Shown piece by piece: positions 27,025 through 36,256 of a DNA stretch of 64,000 nucleotides. This DNA comes from Virgibacillus proomii. GTDB taxonomy: Bacteria; Bacillota; Bacilli; Bacillales; Amphibacillaceae. Both the position numbers and the translations under genes were made by a program. Under the pieces are notes generated by a model, which saw only the letters and a program-made list of their open reading frames with translations, searched no databases and was not told the origin of the DNA. The number at the start of each line of letters is the position of its first letter. Positions within the stretch are counted from its first letter, which is position 1. The DNA lies in the NCBI RefSeq assembly GCF_900162615.1, contig NZ_FUFN01000009.1:532453-596452 (forward strand). Reading direction: 5' to 3'.

Positions 27025-27095
27025 AGCATGAGGTGCCGTAATATCCATCACTTTAACTTTTAACCGATTTAAGGTGGTGTTACGGCACCTTTTAT
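27025..27095 (+). repeat. GGTGCCGTAA inverted repeat related to family 3
   Basis: AGGTGCCGTAA and TTACGGCACCT flank a smaller inverted repeat with CACTTTAA / TTAAGGTG. The same outer arms occur inside the family 3 copy at 36,927-37,105. The 3' side is followed by TTTT, so it could also end transcription. Confidence 0.55.
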
Positions 27096-27235
27096 ACTAG
27101 ATAGTCTATAACTGCTATTAGGATTAATTCTTCATTTTACTTGGCAACCAGAGATAGATATAATTAAAATATTTAACTTTCCTTTAATGTGATTAAGCAA
27201 ATAAAGGTTACCGCAATAAAAACCCGATCTCCATT

Positions 27236-27394
27236 ATTAAGTGAATCTTCAATAGTGGAATTTTTCTCTGTCCCCCACTGACTGTTAGAACGAACAGAAT
27301 CGAGCATTTGGCTTGCAAGTTTGATTCCTCGACTATACTCTCCCAGGGTTCATTTCGTAGCATGGAAGTGGGATCTTTACTGTAAGTTACATGC
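27236..27394 (+). repeat. Dispersed repeat family 3, copy 2
   Basis: Starts ATTAAGTGAATCTTCA and ends AAGTTACATGC, 159 bp. A hairpin AGTGG/CCACT follows the start, then GTTAG, and GAATCGAGCATTTGGCTTGC. Confidence 0.65.
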
Positions 27395-27440
27395 TGGATA
27401 AAAGTTCCCCATCCGTCTACTTTTTTGTCTATAGCTTATA

Positions 27441-27480
27441 AAAAAGCGACCAGTTAACCTGAAATGTTAACTGGTCGCTA
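27441..27480 (-). terminator. Terminator of the DUF1659-DUF2922 operon
   Basis: AGCGACCAGTTAAC pairs with GTTAACTGGTCGCT (14-bp perfect stem); on the minus strand it is followed by TTTTTTATAAGC. Confidence 0.9.
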
Positions 27481-27484
27481 CGGG

Positions 27485-27700
27485 TTAATTCATTTCAATT
27501 TCTTCAACAACCCTTTCTACAATCATTGCACTTTTCTTGGCTGTAAGATCTCCGCCACCTGTGGTAAATACATTTTGTTTCAGAATTTCATCCATTGCGG
27601 CATTAATTTTCGATGGATTAGCTGGTTCTATTGGATTGTCAATCGAATAAGTAACTACTTTTCCTTCCTCATTCGTAAACTTTAATTCTAGCCTTTTCAC
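27485..27700 (-). CDS. DUF2922 small protein
   Basis: 71 residues starting at GTG 27700 with AAGGAGGGATAAT upstream; the upstream part of the frame is not coding. It begins VKRLELKFTNEEGKVVTYSI and contains PIEPANPSKINAAMDEILKQ, which is the DUF2922 pattern. The function is unknown. It is paired with a DUF1659 protein 37 bases upstream, the usual arrangement in Bacillaceae, and is followed by a strong terminator. Confidence 0.85.
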   Translation of the reverse strand: MKRLELKFTNEEGKVVTYSIDNPIEPANPSKINAAMDEILKQNVFTTGGGDLTAKKSAMIVERVVEEIEMN

Positions 27701-27737
27701 ATTATCCCTCCTTCTCCATATGTTTCTAAACGTATTA

Positions 27738-27956
27738 TTAAACAATACTCGAAGTGTCTTTACGTTCAATTTTCTTTAATGAATGTTGTTGCAATCCTGC
27801 AAGCACTTGTGCAACAGCGTAAAGCTGATCAGGGGTAGCATCGATTTTAATATTGTTAAAGCTCTTGGCTTTTACTAGCGGCTTCCCTGATCCTTCATCC
27901 AATCCGCTATTAAACTCCAAACGTAATGATGAATCTGTAATTGTTGCCAAAGCCAT
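27738..27956 (-). CDS. DUF1659 small protein
   Basis: 72 residues from ATG 27956 (AGAAGGAGGTGATCAA upstream). It begins MALATITDSSLRLEFNSGLD and contains KSFNNIKIDATPDQLYAVAQ, matching the DUF1659 family. First gene of a two-gene operon with DUF2922. No function known to me. Confidence 0.85.
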   Translation of the reverse strand: MALATITDSSLRLEFNSGLDEGSGKPLVKAKSFNNIKIDATPDQLYAVAQVLAGLQQHSLKKIERKDTSSIV

Positions 27957-28189
27957 TTGATCACCTCCTTCTGACCTAACATTCGAATGTAGCATCAAAA
28001 AGGTGGCAAAAAGAACTCCTATTATAATTTAAAATACGTATTATCAAAGTGAAAAAAGCAAAACAAATTGTTGCTTTGTCTTTTTGCATTTTATCCATTT
28101 ATGCACTGTGGATTTTTTGTTCATCTAAATCAGGTGCTCAGTGACTAGCAAACTTCGATCTTCTTCCTACGATAAGTAGTCAATCTCGT

Positions 28190-28560
28190 CGAATCTAAAG
28201 AAAGTGCGACTGAAAGCGGGCTAGTCGCTCAGGCGTCGGCCCTCCCTGTTTTAGAGGCATGTTTTTCTTTATCCTGGATGTAAGAAGCCTTATTTTTCTT
28301 ATGTCAAAAATCTGCTTATGATGCTGCGATGAGAAAAACGGCTTCTAAATCCCGATTCGTTACGGTCGGCAGGACAAGAAAAGACTACGACAGCGACACA
28401 TTGCACGACGAAAAAGTGATTTTCTTTTTCTAGGAAGTAGAAGCTTCTTAAATAAACATCGCGGTTTTCAAGGAAGAAAGCGCTCCATGAATGAAGTTTT
28501 CACTTTATTTCGTTAAAAGTTCTCCCAGTTTGTACATTGCTAAATGTGTGCCCGTACCTA
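28190..28560. repeat. Repeat-rich intergenic region with family 4 modules
   Basis: AGTCGCTCAGGCGTCGG at 28,225-28,243 resembles a degenerate repeat common in this group. From 28,351 to 28,490 the text AGGACAAGAAAAGACTACGA, CAGCGACACA and AACATCGCGGTTTTCAAGGA matches, in reverse orientation, modules found at 54,291-54,520 and 62,300-62,510. No gene is seen between the DUF1659 gene and yhfX. Confidence 0.5.
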
Positions 28561-28645
28561 AAAATGTTTAACTTAATATAAGCCCATTAGTAAATAAAGA
28601 TATCCATATAGGAAAATAAGAGAATATATTAGTAAATTAAACATC

Positions 28646-29797
28646 TCAACGGATTAGTCGGCCCATAGAATCATAAATACCTATTAGCTTAGGCTTGGAA
28701 GAGATTCCTTCTACAACAGCAATTTGAGCATTTGTAACAAAAATTTGGGTACGAAATGCATAAAGGGCAGTATCTCCAACTTCTACATTATCCGTAGCCA
28801 ACTTCCCATAATAATCAATATTGGTCGGATCATTTTCAATAATCCTAACTTCTCTTAAGTTATCTTTGCTTGTCCCTACGAGCGCGTTTTTCATATGTGA
28901 GCGGGGGTAAAATCCTCCTCCAAATACGTATCCATGATTGTTATAAATATGAGAAACTTCGGTCACATAAACTATTGCTGGTTTCTCAGCTAATTCTTTT
29001 GAGGCATGAAGTGGTGTTGTTCCCGTTAGTGCATGTCCTGGCTCCCCTTGTGTTGCCCCGTTTTTTTTCAATATATCCATTGTTGCAACAGATGTACCAC
29101 TGGGCATATTCATTTCCAGATTGGTATGTCCATTAGCCATTAAGAATTCCTTGGCTTTTTGCATTGACGTAACATTTGCAGTAACCATAGGAACATCATT
29201 TTCAATTATTATACAAGGAAAACTTGTTAATCCTGCTAGTTCAATCCCTTCTAAATGTTCTATCCTTTTGAAGTCTTCGGCTAATTGAGCTAACGTAAAT
29301 CCGCCTTCCTGCCCATTAAAAACAAAATCGCCTTTATTAGCTATACGCAAAAATATTTTTTGTTTTATTCCTTTTTGCGATGCTATATCACTAATATTTT
29401 TGGCATTTTCATAGCTGAAAACTGTAACAAATTCAGGGGAAAGGTCTAATATTTGTGATATTATTTGTTTTGGTATTTGTACTAAATGACCAACATGTCC
29501 TAATTTAACTGACGTTTTGCTTAGTGTAATTGCTTCCCAAGGATCAACAGCAACTGCTTTTTTAATTCCAGCTTCAACAATCGCTTCTGTCACTACAGGA
29601 TTACGACCAATTTGTTTTGTCATTAAGAGTAGTTCAATATCCTGTTTTTTGGCTTCTTTAATTAAAGCTACTGCATTTTTTCGTATCATATCTAAATCAA
29701 GTACATACGTATTTGGGGAGATACTTCCTTGTTGATGAAGTTCTAATGAGACATCTATTAATTTTCTGTTGTATTTTTTTACAGCTTCTAAAAACAT
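28646..29797 (-). CDS. yhfX: YhfX-family PLP-dependent (alanine racemase-like) enzyme
   Basis: 383 residues. The N-terminal alanine-racemase barrel shows the PLP-lysine region ELLLMTKQIGRNPVV at about residues 56-70, and the tail contains VTNAQIAVVEGISS. It belongs to the YhfX group, whose reaction is not established. It is the last gene of an eight-gene set that matches the E. coli yhf cluster, 15 bases after yhfW. Other possibilities are an amino-acid racemase or a threonine-aldolase-like enzyme. Confidence 0.88.
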   Translation of the reverse strand: MFLEAVKKYNRKLIDVSLELHQQGSISPNTYVLDLDMIRKNAVALIKEAKKQDIELLLMTKQIGRNPVVTEAIVEAGIKKAVAVDPWEAITLSKTSVKLGHVGHLVQIPKQIISQILDLSPEFVTVFSYENAKNISDIASQKGIKQKIFLRIANKGDFVFNGQEGGFTLAQLAEDFKRIEHLEGIELAGLTSFPCIIIENDVPMVTANVTSMQKAKEFLMANGHTNLEMNMPSGTSVATMDILKKNGATQGEPGHALTGTTPLHASKELAEKPAIVYVTEVSHIYNNHGYVFGGGFYPRSHMKNALVGTSKDNLREVRIIENDPTNIDYYGKLATDNVEVGDTALYAFRTQIFVTNAQIAVVEGISSKPKLIGIYDSMGRLIR

Positions 29798-29812
29798 AAT
29801 TGTATCCCCTCT

Positions 29813-31024
29813 CTACATGTCTTGTAATAACGGAAGAAAAGATGTTCCATTTTCTGTTTTGTTTAATCCCAGATAATTTGCTGCAGTTGCAGCAATATCA
29901 GATAATGTTGTTCTTTCACCAATACGAACTGGTGAGAATTGCTTATTATAAACCAACAAGTAAGTTTTCTCCCTCGTATGCTGACTATGACCAATGGTAG
30001 GATCATTGCCATGATCAGCACTTAACATTAATAGGTCCTCTTCTCTCATATTCTGTAGTATATCTGATAAATATCGATCCACTATTTCAATACGATCAGC
30101 ATATCGTTCTGGGTTTTGTGCATGCCCTGCTAAGTCGGTTTCCTGAACTGTTGCAGCAATAACGCCATGATTTAAACTGTTCATTTCATGTAGAATATCT
30201 TTCATTACTTGTTCGGTATCCACACCAGGAAACTTCTTTGCTTTTTCACAATAAATGACATCTTGCATCTTTCCGACGAGAGATACTTCGAGACCCGATG
30301 TTGTTGCTAATGTTGGCAACTGATATTCTGGTGAAATACCAAACCCTAAGTGTCGGACTTGATACCCCTGGTTATATACCTTAGATTTAGGAGAATTCAC
30401 TCCTACTAAACCATCTTTCCTTCTTTCTACTGAGTTTTGTAATTCTTCAGCAGTAACATTTTCACCTCCTAAAGCGATCACTCGATTTACTCTTACATGA
30501 TCACGTACACATTTACCAACTTTTAGCACTTCCTCAAACGTGATATAGTCTAAAGGGGCACTTACATTATATATTTGTCCATAATCGGTTTCAATATTAT
30601 CCGCTACAATTACAAGATGATTAACCAACAAATAAGGCAAATCAGGATTTGGTATAGTTACCGTGTAGCCTGCTTGTTCGAGTGCAGCTTTTACGTGGTT
30701 CATGTTTTTAATAAATGGAGCTAAATAGGCTTTCTTTGGTTTAGTTCCCATAATTTCGTTATGCCCCTCGAAACTATCCGCCCCATGGTGCATCAGTCTT
30801 AAAACACCGAAGCTTGCTATATTAGACACATTGTTTAGATTTGGGTGATGTAAAATCTTATTTATACCTAGTCTTTGAAAGGTGGGTATTTTTATAGAAG
30901 GCACTTTGTCGATTATATGTTTAAACGTATTTGCACCTACATCTTGAGGATGATAATATTTTGCATCCTCCATATATCCTACACCCAAACTATCTAATAT
31001 GATGATGATGACTCTTCTTTCCAT
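29813..31024 (-). CDS. yhfW: YhfW-family phosphopentomutase-like metalloenzyme
   Basis: 403 residues. Alkaline-phosphatase-superfamily metal sites are visible: the N-terminal Asp in IIIILDSLGVGY and the C-terminal SADHGNDPTIGHSQHTRE. The middle GADSFEGHNEIMGTKPKK block corresponds to the active-site loop of phosphopentomutases. YhfW proteins are thought to interconvert phosphorylated sugars, but the substrate is unknown. It lies between yhfS (20 bases upstream) and yhfX. Confidence 0.88.
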   Translation of the reverse strand: MERRVIIIILDSLGVGYMEDAKYYHPQDVGANTFKHIIDKVPSIKIPTFQRLGINKILHHPNLNNVSNIASFGVLRLMHHGADSFEGHNEIMGTKPKKAYLAPFIKNMNHVKAALEQAGYTVTIPNPDLPYLLVNHLVIVADNIETDYGQIYNVSAPLDYITFEEVLKVGKCVRDHVRVNRVIALGGENVTAEELQNSVERRKDGLVGVNSPKSKVYNQGYQVRHLGFGISPEYQLPTLATTSGLEVSLVGKMQDVIYCEKAKKFPGVDTEQVMKDILHEMNSLNHGVIAATVQETDLAGHAQNPERYADRIEIVDRYLSDILQNMREEDLLMLSADHGNDPTIGHSQHTREKTYLLVYNKQFSPVRIGERTTLSDIAATAANYLGLNKTENGTSFLPLLQDM

Positions 31025-31044
31025 GATGATATCCTTCTTTCCTT

Positions 31045-32148
31045 TTATCTTTCTAAGGCTCGCTCAATTGAACTCTTCAATATTCTAATGATTGTTTCGG
31101 AACCGCTGCGCAGAGGATTAATTCGTATCATGCTATTTTCAAGCGATGGATTAGCCGCTAAAAAAGTTCCTGACACACGATAAAACATCGGTGCAAATTC
31201 ATATCTTGACTCTGCACCTACTGGATTAGGAGTGGCTCCAAACTCATTCGCATATAAAAGAACTTTTTTTGCAATTGGTTTAGAAAACTCAACCAAAATC
31301 ACTTTTGATTGTGCGTTTACCAAGTAAGCATTTTTCACTCCTTTTACAGCTCCACTATTAAGGAATAGCAGTAATTGTTCATTAACTTTTGCCTGTATAG
31401 CTAACATAACAGGAGCATAGACAAGACCTCTTAAAGCCTCAAGCGCTTCATACCCTTGTACTTGACTGCCTCCAGAATAATTTACCTGTTCAATTTTATT
31501 AATTAATTCCTTTTTCCCTAGAACTAATCCAACCCCTTCTGGTCCCATTAATTTAAATAATGAAAATGTTGATAAATCAGCTCCAGCCTGTACTCCAATT
31601 TGTTTCACCTTCATGGCAGCGTAGTTATCATCCGTAATAATGGTTAGATTTGGACTTAGCGATTGGATGATTTGGATAACTTCAGACAAATCATAATGAT
31701 CATCTATTATCTGTCTCGTGTGCTGAATTAAAACACCCTTTAAATTTGGAGTTTGTAAAATAATACGATTTAGTTCCTTGGAGTCATGGAAATCAACGTA
31801 TACAAGTTCAATCCCCATCATTTCTAAGGTAGTTTTACTTGTTGGATAGATTGGCGCATCATGAACAAGCAGTCGATCACCAGCCTTTAAAAAAGAGAAA
31901 AATCCCATTCTCAATGCACCAGTACCTGCTCCACGTACTAATACTGCTCGCTCTGCATTAAAAAAATCTGCTAATGTTTCTTCTACTTTTTTTGTAAAAG
32001 TTGGTTTATTGATACCTTTTGTAACCCCTAAATCGCCTAATGTAAGCAATTCATCTCCACGAAAATGTCTAGTAACTACATCTATTAATGTAAATTGTCT
32101 TTGCTGGGCTTCATCAATTGAAATATTCTCTAAAGGAAAAGTTTGCAT
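31045..32148 (-). CDS. yhfS: YhfS-family PLP-dependent aminotransferase-like protein
   Basis: 367 residues with a fold type I aminotransferase layout: AVLVRGAGTGALRMGFFSFL (about 64-83) binds the cofactor phosphate, LTIITDDNYAAMKV has the PLP-pairing Asp, and ADLSTFSLFKLMGPEGVGLV contains the Schiff-base Lys. It resembles YhfS of E. coli, of unknown substrate. It lies 6 bases after php and is co-transcribed with it. Confidence 0.88.
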   Translation of the reverse strand: MQTFPLENISIDEAQQRQFTLIDVVTRHFRGDELLTLGDLGVTKGINKPTFTKKVEETLADFFNAERAVLVRGAGTGALRMGFFSFLKAGDRLLVHDAPIYPTSKTTLEMMGIELVYVDFHDSKELNRIILQTPNLKGVLIQHTRQIIDDHYDLSEVIQIIQSLSPNLTIITDDNYAAMKVKQIGVQAGADLSTFSLFKLMGPEGVGLVLGKKELINKIEQVNYSGGSQVQGYEALEALRGLVYAPVMLAIQAKVNEQLLLFLNSGAVKGVKNAYLVNAQSKVILVEFSKPIAKKVLLYANEFGATPNPVGAESRYEFAPMFYRVSGTFLAANPSLENSMIRINPLRSGSETIIRILKSSIERALER

Positions 32149-32154
32149 TTCAGC

Positions 32155-33030
32155 TTACCCCCTCATAAATATAGCTGGATTTTTAACGAGCATTCTCTCA
32201 ATACTTTCCTCCGTAATGCCATACTTTTGTAAAAGAGGCACAAAAGTATCTAATAAATAGGAATAGCCTAAACCACCTTTATATTCTAAATGGGATTTTC
32301 TTGTAATATCCATGGATAAAAACACTTGTTCTATATATCCTTCATCCTGTATTTTTTTTAACATCTTTGCACGAACACTATCAGGCATATAATTTTCCTT
32401 TCCAACTGTATCAAACTCTACATTGACACCTTCTCTTAACATGTTTAAGACATAATCTGCATCACCAGTTAAATCAACATGCCCTATAATGACGCGACTT
32501 AAATCGACGTGATGTTTCTTAAAGAATTCAACCTGTTCATGACCCAGTGTTCCAATTGAAGTATGAGTTGTTATTGGTTTTTTTGTTTCTTTATGAGCAA
32601 TTACAGCTGCTTCAAACACTCTTTTTTCTGCTTCTGTCCATTTGTTATAACTAGTACCTATTTCTCCAATTATTTCTGCTTTCATCTTCGTCCCCTTAAT
32701 TCCTTCATCGATCTCCTTCATCATTCTTTTCGCAAGTTGTTCCCTTGTTTCTCGAAATACTAAAATGGGATAGAATGCCTCTTGATAGAACCCAGTAGAA
32801 AATATGATATTTATTCCACTTGCTTTGGAAACTTTTTGTACATATGGGATATTCCTTCCCATTCCAAAATTAGTCACATCAATAATATTTCTAACTCCCT
32901 TTTGGTATAGCTTTTTAAACTCTCTAACCGTTTCCGGAAATACATCTAAATGACAATCTTCATTATTTTTTACTTCTGACAAATCAATCGTCGTATGCTC
33001 ATGCATATAAGTAATACCGCTTTCTAACAA
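32155..33030 (-). CDS. php: Phosphotriesterase-homology protein (Php/YhfV)
   Basis: Amidohydrolase-superfamily protein. I place the start at the TTG at 33030, preceded by AAGAAAGAAGG, giving 291 residues, almost exactly the length of E. coli Php (292). The frame is open to 33126, but the extra 32 residues do not look like the family. Metal ligands: HEH in GITYMHEHTTIDLS, a Glu in AEIIGEIGTSYNKW (in place of the bridging Lys), His in THTSIGTLG and IIGHVDLTGD, and Asp in SMDITRKSHL. Natural substrate unknown; lactonase or phosphodiesterase activity is the usual guess. Confidence 0.88.
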   Translation of the reverse strand: MLESGITYMHEHTTIDLSEVKNNEDCHLDVFPETVREFKKLYQKGVRNIIDVTNFGMGRNIPYVQKVSKASGINIIFSTGFYQEAFYPILVFRETREQLAKRMMKEIDEGIKGTKMKAEIIGEIGTSYNKWTEAEKRVFEAAVIAHKETKKPITTHTSIGTLGHEQVEFFKKHHVDLSRVIIGHVDLTGDADYVLNMLREGVNVEFDTVGKENYMPDSVRAKMLKKIQDEGYIEQVFLSMDITRKSHLEYKGGLGYSYLLDTFVPLLQKYGITEESIERMLVKNPAIFMRG

Positions 33031-33112
33031 AAAAATTACCTTCTTTCTTCTTGGAGTAATATCTCTCCAACTAGTTTTATTTAATTGGAGAGATTGATTG
33101 ACGAATATAGAT

Positions 33113-34405
33113 TTACCACAAGCCAACTAAATGTAGAATATTTACTAAAATACCTAATAGAATTACTGCTATCGGACCAACAGCTAACTCAACAAGTGGC
33201 TTTTTGGAGATACGATTGATTAAATAGAAACCAATCACCCAGAAAAACCCGATCCCAGGAGCAATTTTTTCACCTGCCATCGCACTACCAATTAAAATAG
33301 CGATCCCAAGAACATCTGTAAGAGACGTACGAATATGCTCTCCCATTTCACGAATACCAGGTAGTTTATCCATTCCCTTTGAAACTGCTGATAGAGAAAT
33401 TACCTCTACATACATTACAAGCGCTCCCAATACAAATGCCAAAATCGGAATATCTCTAAAAATAAGACCAACCGCAAAAATAAGTGTAGTTCCTGCTAAT
33501 CCATAAACCCCGGTAACAATAGCAGTAGAAAATACTAGAGGTATAAAACCTATTGCTCTAGCAAACGTAGTAATAGCTGCCTCTGTTATCTTTCCATCAT
33601 TAATTAACGCTTGAGGCATTGCATCAACTGCTAGAATCAACATTGCCGAGGCCAAAGCAACAAGACCTCCCATTAAAGCTAATAACCATCGATTTTTCCG
33701 AATCCGATTGACACGTTCTTCAAAAATATTTACTAAATCTGCATTTGTTGTTTCTTCATCGTCTTTAATTCGTGATGCTAAGTAAACCATCATTAGCATA
33801 CCTACTAATAGAGAAATGCCTTCAGGACTTAGAGAAACGTCATAGCCTGCTAAAGTAAATGTTCCGTATTTTGCTAAAAGCAAGTAAGAAGCCAATGTTA
33901 TAAGGGCAGTCACAGCAGCTTTCTTTAAACCGTGTTGATACCCAACTGCAACCGCCGGAAATACTGTAAACGCAATAATAATCGGATTGCCAATAAGACT
34001 TAAGGAATCCAAGAAGTTAACAGGCAACTGATTAAATATATCAACTACGAATTGTAGTCCTAAAACGATGCCAATACTATAGACAGCACCAATAATACCC
34101 GCAAGGGCCATTCCTATTTTATTGTAAGGAGTCCAAATACCAATTATGTCACATGCTAGTAAAATGCTGTGCCCGATAATAATTGTAGCCCCTATAGAAA
34201 GTGGGATACCAAAACCGATGATTAAACCAAAGCTTAATGCAAAACTAGTTGCTGCAAGTTCCCCCCTTGTAATTCTTCCTTCTAAATACTCAGGCATAAT
34301 GGGACGAAGACCATCGTTAAATACTGCAACACCACGATTCACAAGTATAGAACCTAATGCACCTAGAGCAGCTATGACAATAATTTGAATCAGATTAAAG
34401 TCCAT
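33113..34405 (-). CDS. yhfT: YhfT-family membrane transporter
   Basis: 430 residues with about ten to eleven membrane helices. The N-terminal LIQIIVIAALGALGSILVNR and the NDGLRPIMPEYLEGRITRGE loop are conserved in YhfT. It is the only transporter in the operon, so it probably imports the substrate handled by the yhf enzymes. It sits 18 bases after yhfU, and its end overlaps the longest possible php frame by 14 bases. Confidence 0.9.
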   Translation of the reverse strand: MDFNLIQIIVIAALGALGSILVNRGVAVFNDGLRPIMPEYLEGRITRGELAATSFALSFGLIIGFGIPLSIGATIIIGHSILLACDIIGIWTPYNKIGMALAGIIGAVYSIGIVLGLQFVVDIFNQLPVNFLDSLSLIGNPIIIAFTVFPAVAVGYQHGLKKAAVTALITLASYLLLAKYGTFTLAGYDVSLSPEGISLLVGMLMMVYLASRIKDDEETTNADLVNIFEERVNRIRKNRWLLALMGGLVALASAMLILAVDAMPQALINDGKITEAAITTFARAIGFIPLVFSTAIVTGVYGLAGTTLIFAVGLIFRDIPILAFVLGALVMYVEVISLSAVSKGMDKLPGIREMGEHIRTSLTDVLGIAILIGSAMAGEKIAPGIGFFWVIGFYLINRISKKPLVELAVGPIAVILLGILVNILHLVGLW

Positions 34406-34423
34406 ATTCTCTACCTCTTCTTT

Positions 34424-34789
34424 CTATTCCTTATTTAATAGTGCAGGGATTAATATATTTAAAACATTTGTTGTAGATGGAGCAGTAAAACCAAATGCAA
34501 TTTTACCTTCATTTACTTGTTTACAAATATCTTCTTCCTTCATTATGGAAGTTGGTGAAGCTAACGAAACACATCTGTCTTTACCTAATAATGCAATTGC
34601 CATGGCTAACGCTCCACCTGAACCAGTTTCACAGGCGCCGATATAGTAATCCGCCTTATTATTCTTTAAATCCATAACAGCATTTAGATCGGTTTTTACC
34701 GTCACTTCAAGATTGCTTCCCCCCAATTCTTTAACCTGTTTTTCAATTGCCTGCTTATTCAGCTGTCCACCAATAACAATCTTTAACAT
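34424..34789 (-). CDS. yhfU: YhfU, DUF2620 protein
   Basis: 121 residues; E. coli YhfU is 117. It starts MLKIVIGGQLNKQAIEKQVK and contains DYYIGACETGSGGALAMAIA, the glycine-rich stretch of DUF2620, which may bind a phosphate. Its biochemical role is unknown. It is positioned directly before the transporter gene yhfT, 16 bases after the PRD protein. Confidence 0.88.
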   Translation of the reverse strand: MLKIVIGGQLNKQAIEKQVKELGGSNLEVTVKTDLNAVMDLKNNKADYYIGACETGSGGALAMAIALLGKDRCVSLASPTSIMKEEDICKQVNEGKIAFGFTAPSTTNVLNILIPALLNKE

Positions 34790-34805
34790 CTTAAAAACCT
34801 CCTAA

Positions 34806-35186
34806 TTATTTATTTGATTCTATTACTCGATGAAGGTGAAGGTAAAAATAGTTTCTTTCTTCGTTTGGTAACTTTTTATTTATTTGTGAGTTAACATAGG
34901 TGATAATCTCATCGATGGCTTCTTTATGTGGCATTGTATCTATTTCCTTAAGTATTGCTGCTGGAGGTCCTTCAATTTGTTCCCCCCTTTCCATTCTTGT
35001 TAAAGCCATACACAAATGCGTCCAGAACATCTCAGAATCTTGTATGATCTTTACATTAAATTTCTTTGTTAAAAAGTCGTATGTGCTTAAAGTTATATCA
35101 GATGCATTTTGTATAATGACTTGATTAGTTAGCAAAATATTTAATTTCTCCTGGATTTCTAACCTTTCCACCACACCAACCTCCAA
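34806..35186 (-). CDS. yhfY: PRD-domain protein (YhfY-like)
   Basis: 126 residues forming a single PRD (PTS regulation domain). The helices and a conserved His in the final YLHLHRVIES are visible; in PRD proteins such histidines are phosphorylated by HPr or a PTS IIB. With no DNA-binding part of its own it probably modulates YhfZ or the enzymes. E. coli YhfY has the same size and position. Start at 35186 (ATG GAA GTT) has GGAGGTTGG upstream. Confidence 0.82.
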   Translation of the reverse strand: MEVGVVERLEIQEKLNILLTNQVIIQNASDITLSTYDFLTKKFNVKIIQDSEMFWTHLCMALTRMERGEQIEGPPAAILKEIDTMPHKEAIDEIITYVNSQINKKLPNEERNYFYLHLHRVIESNK

Positions 35187-35225
35187 TGTACAGTATTTAG
35201 TATTTTGAATTTAAAAATTAAACTT

Positions 35226-36161
35226 TTAATAGCTTGGTATTTTTATACCTTTTTCAACCTCTTTTTGTATGTTTAATATTTGGCTAGTTTCAACCAAAGG
35301 CCATTTTTCGATAATTTCCTTTTCTCTATCACCATCAATTACAATCACTGCTTCTGAAGTATCTTTTGATATCTCTATCGCTTTTGGTGATTGAAAGCTT
35401 GTTGATCTAAACGTTTGACTCATTTTACTTTCGTCTGCATTCCAAATGGTAGCATCAATTTGGAGAGACATTAACATATCAAATAATTGCATATAATTGG
35501 TATTAACATATTCCACATTTCTATGTTCAAATTCTGCAAATGTCAACTTCATTTGGTCTGGAGATTCCATATCAACGCCAATTTTCATTCCATCCTGAAC
35601 CTTACTTTGGTTTGGATCAGCCAAAAAAATTTTATGAGTAGAAACGTAACTATTAGCACCAAATTCCTTGAAGACTTTTAGATTAGAATATTTAGATAGT
35701 ACGCTTTTTGCTGTCAATTTTGAAACAATCGCAAAATCACTTCTTTTAGTTCGCACAGTCTCTATTCGATTTAAATCGCCTCTCATGTACATTAAGTTTA
35801 CTTTCTTTCCTGCTGATTCAAACACTTCTACTAAGCCTGTAGCTAAACCTTCATATTTTCTAGAGTATGGCAGTGGCATTGACCCAGCTAAAGGTGCAAT
35901 TCCTGCAATCTCTAGTAATAAATCATTATCTTTATTTGTTAAGAATGTACCAAGATGACCTCGAGCTTCTAACTTAATTGCTCTTAATTCTTCTAATAAA
36001 CTAAGTGCACTCTGTACAGTTCCTCTACCTATTGATAATTTTTTACTATAATCAGAAACTCGCGGTATTTTATTTCCTGTTTCTAATTGTATTAACTCCT
36101 TGGCAATATTTTTAGCAGTTAGCCCATTTTTAGAGTAAAACTTTTCCCACATTATTATCAT
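35226..36161 (-). CDS. yhfZ: YhfZ, GntR-like regulator of the yhf operon
   Basis: 311 residues. The N-terminal winged helix reads IPRVSDYSKKLSIGRGTVQS and LLEELRAIKLEARGHLGTFL; the C-terminal two-thirds (from about residue 100, GSMPLPYSRKYEGLATGLVE) looks like a solute-binding fold used as ligand domain. It matches YhfZ. It is the first gene, 39 bases before the PRD gene. Its promoter contains an 18-bp palindrome (36173-36190) shared with the promoter of the neighbouring amidase gene. Confidence 0.88.
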   Translation of the reverse strand: MIIMWEKFYSKNGLTAKNIAKELIQLETGNKIPRVSDYSKKLSIGRGTVQSALSLLEELRAIKLEARGHLGTFLTNKDNDLLLEIAGIAPLAGSMPLPYSRKYEGLATGLVEVFESAGKKVNLMYMRGDLNRIETVRTKRSDFAIVSKLTAKSVLSKYSNLKVFKEFGANSYVSTHKIFLADPNQSKVQDGMKIGVDMESPDQMKLTFAEFEHRNVEYVNTNYMQLFDMLMSLQIDATIWNADESKMSQTFRSTSFQSPKAIEISKDTSEAVIVIDGDREKEIIEKWPLVETSQILNIQKEVEKGIKIPSY

Positions 36162-36172
36162 CCTTAAATCAA

Positions 36173-36190
36173 TATACTATATTTTGTATA
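36173..36190. promoter_or_regulatory. Palindrome in the yhfZ promoter (candidate YhfZ operator)
   Basis: TATACTATATTTTGTATA, with 5-bp arms TATAC/GTATA. Eleven bases away stands AACGTTTTCA (minus strand TGAAAACGTT). The same 17-bp core occurs at 37536-37552 with AACGTTTTCA at similar distance, in front of the amidase gene. Confidence 0.6.
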
Positions 36191-36256
36191 ATTATATTAT
36201 AACGTTTTCATTTATCTTTGCAACCGTTTATATGATAATTTTAATTATTTATTTCT

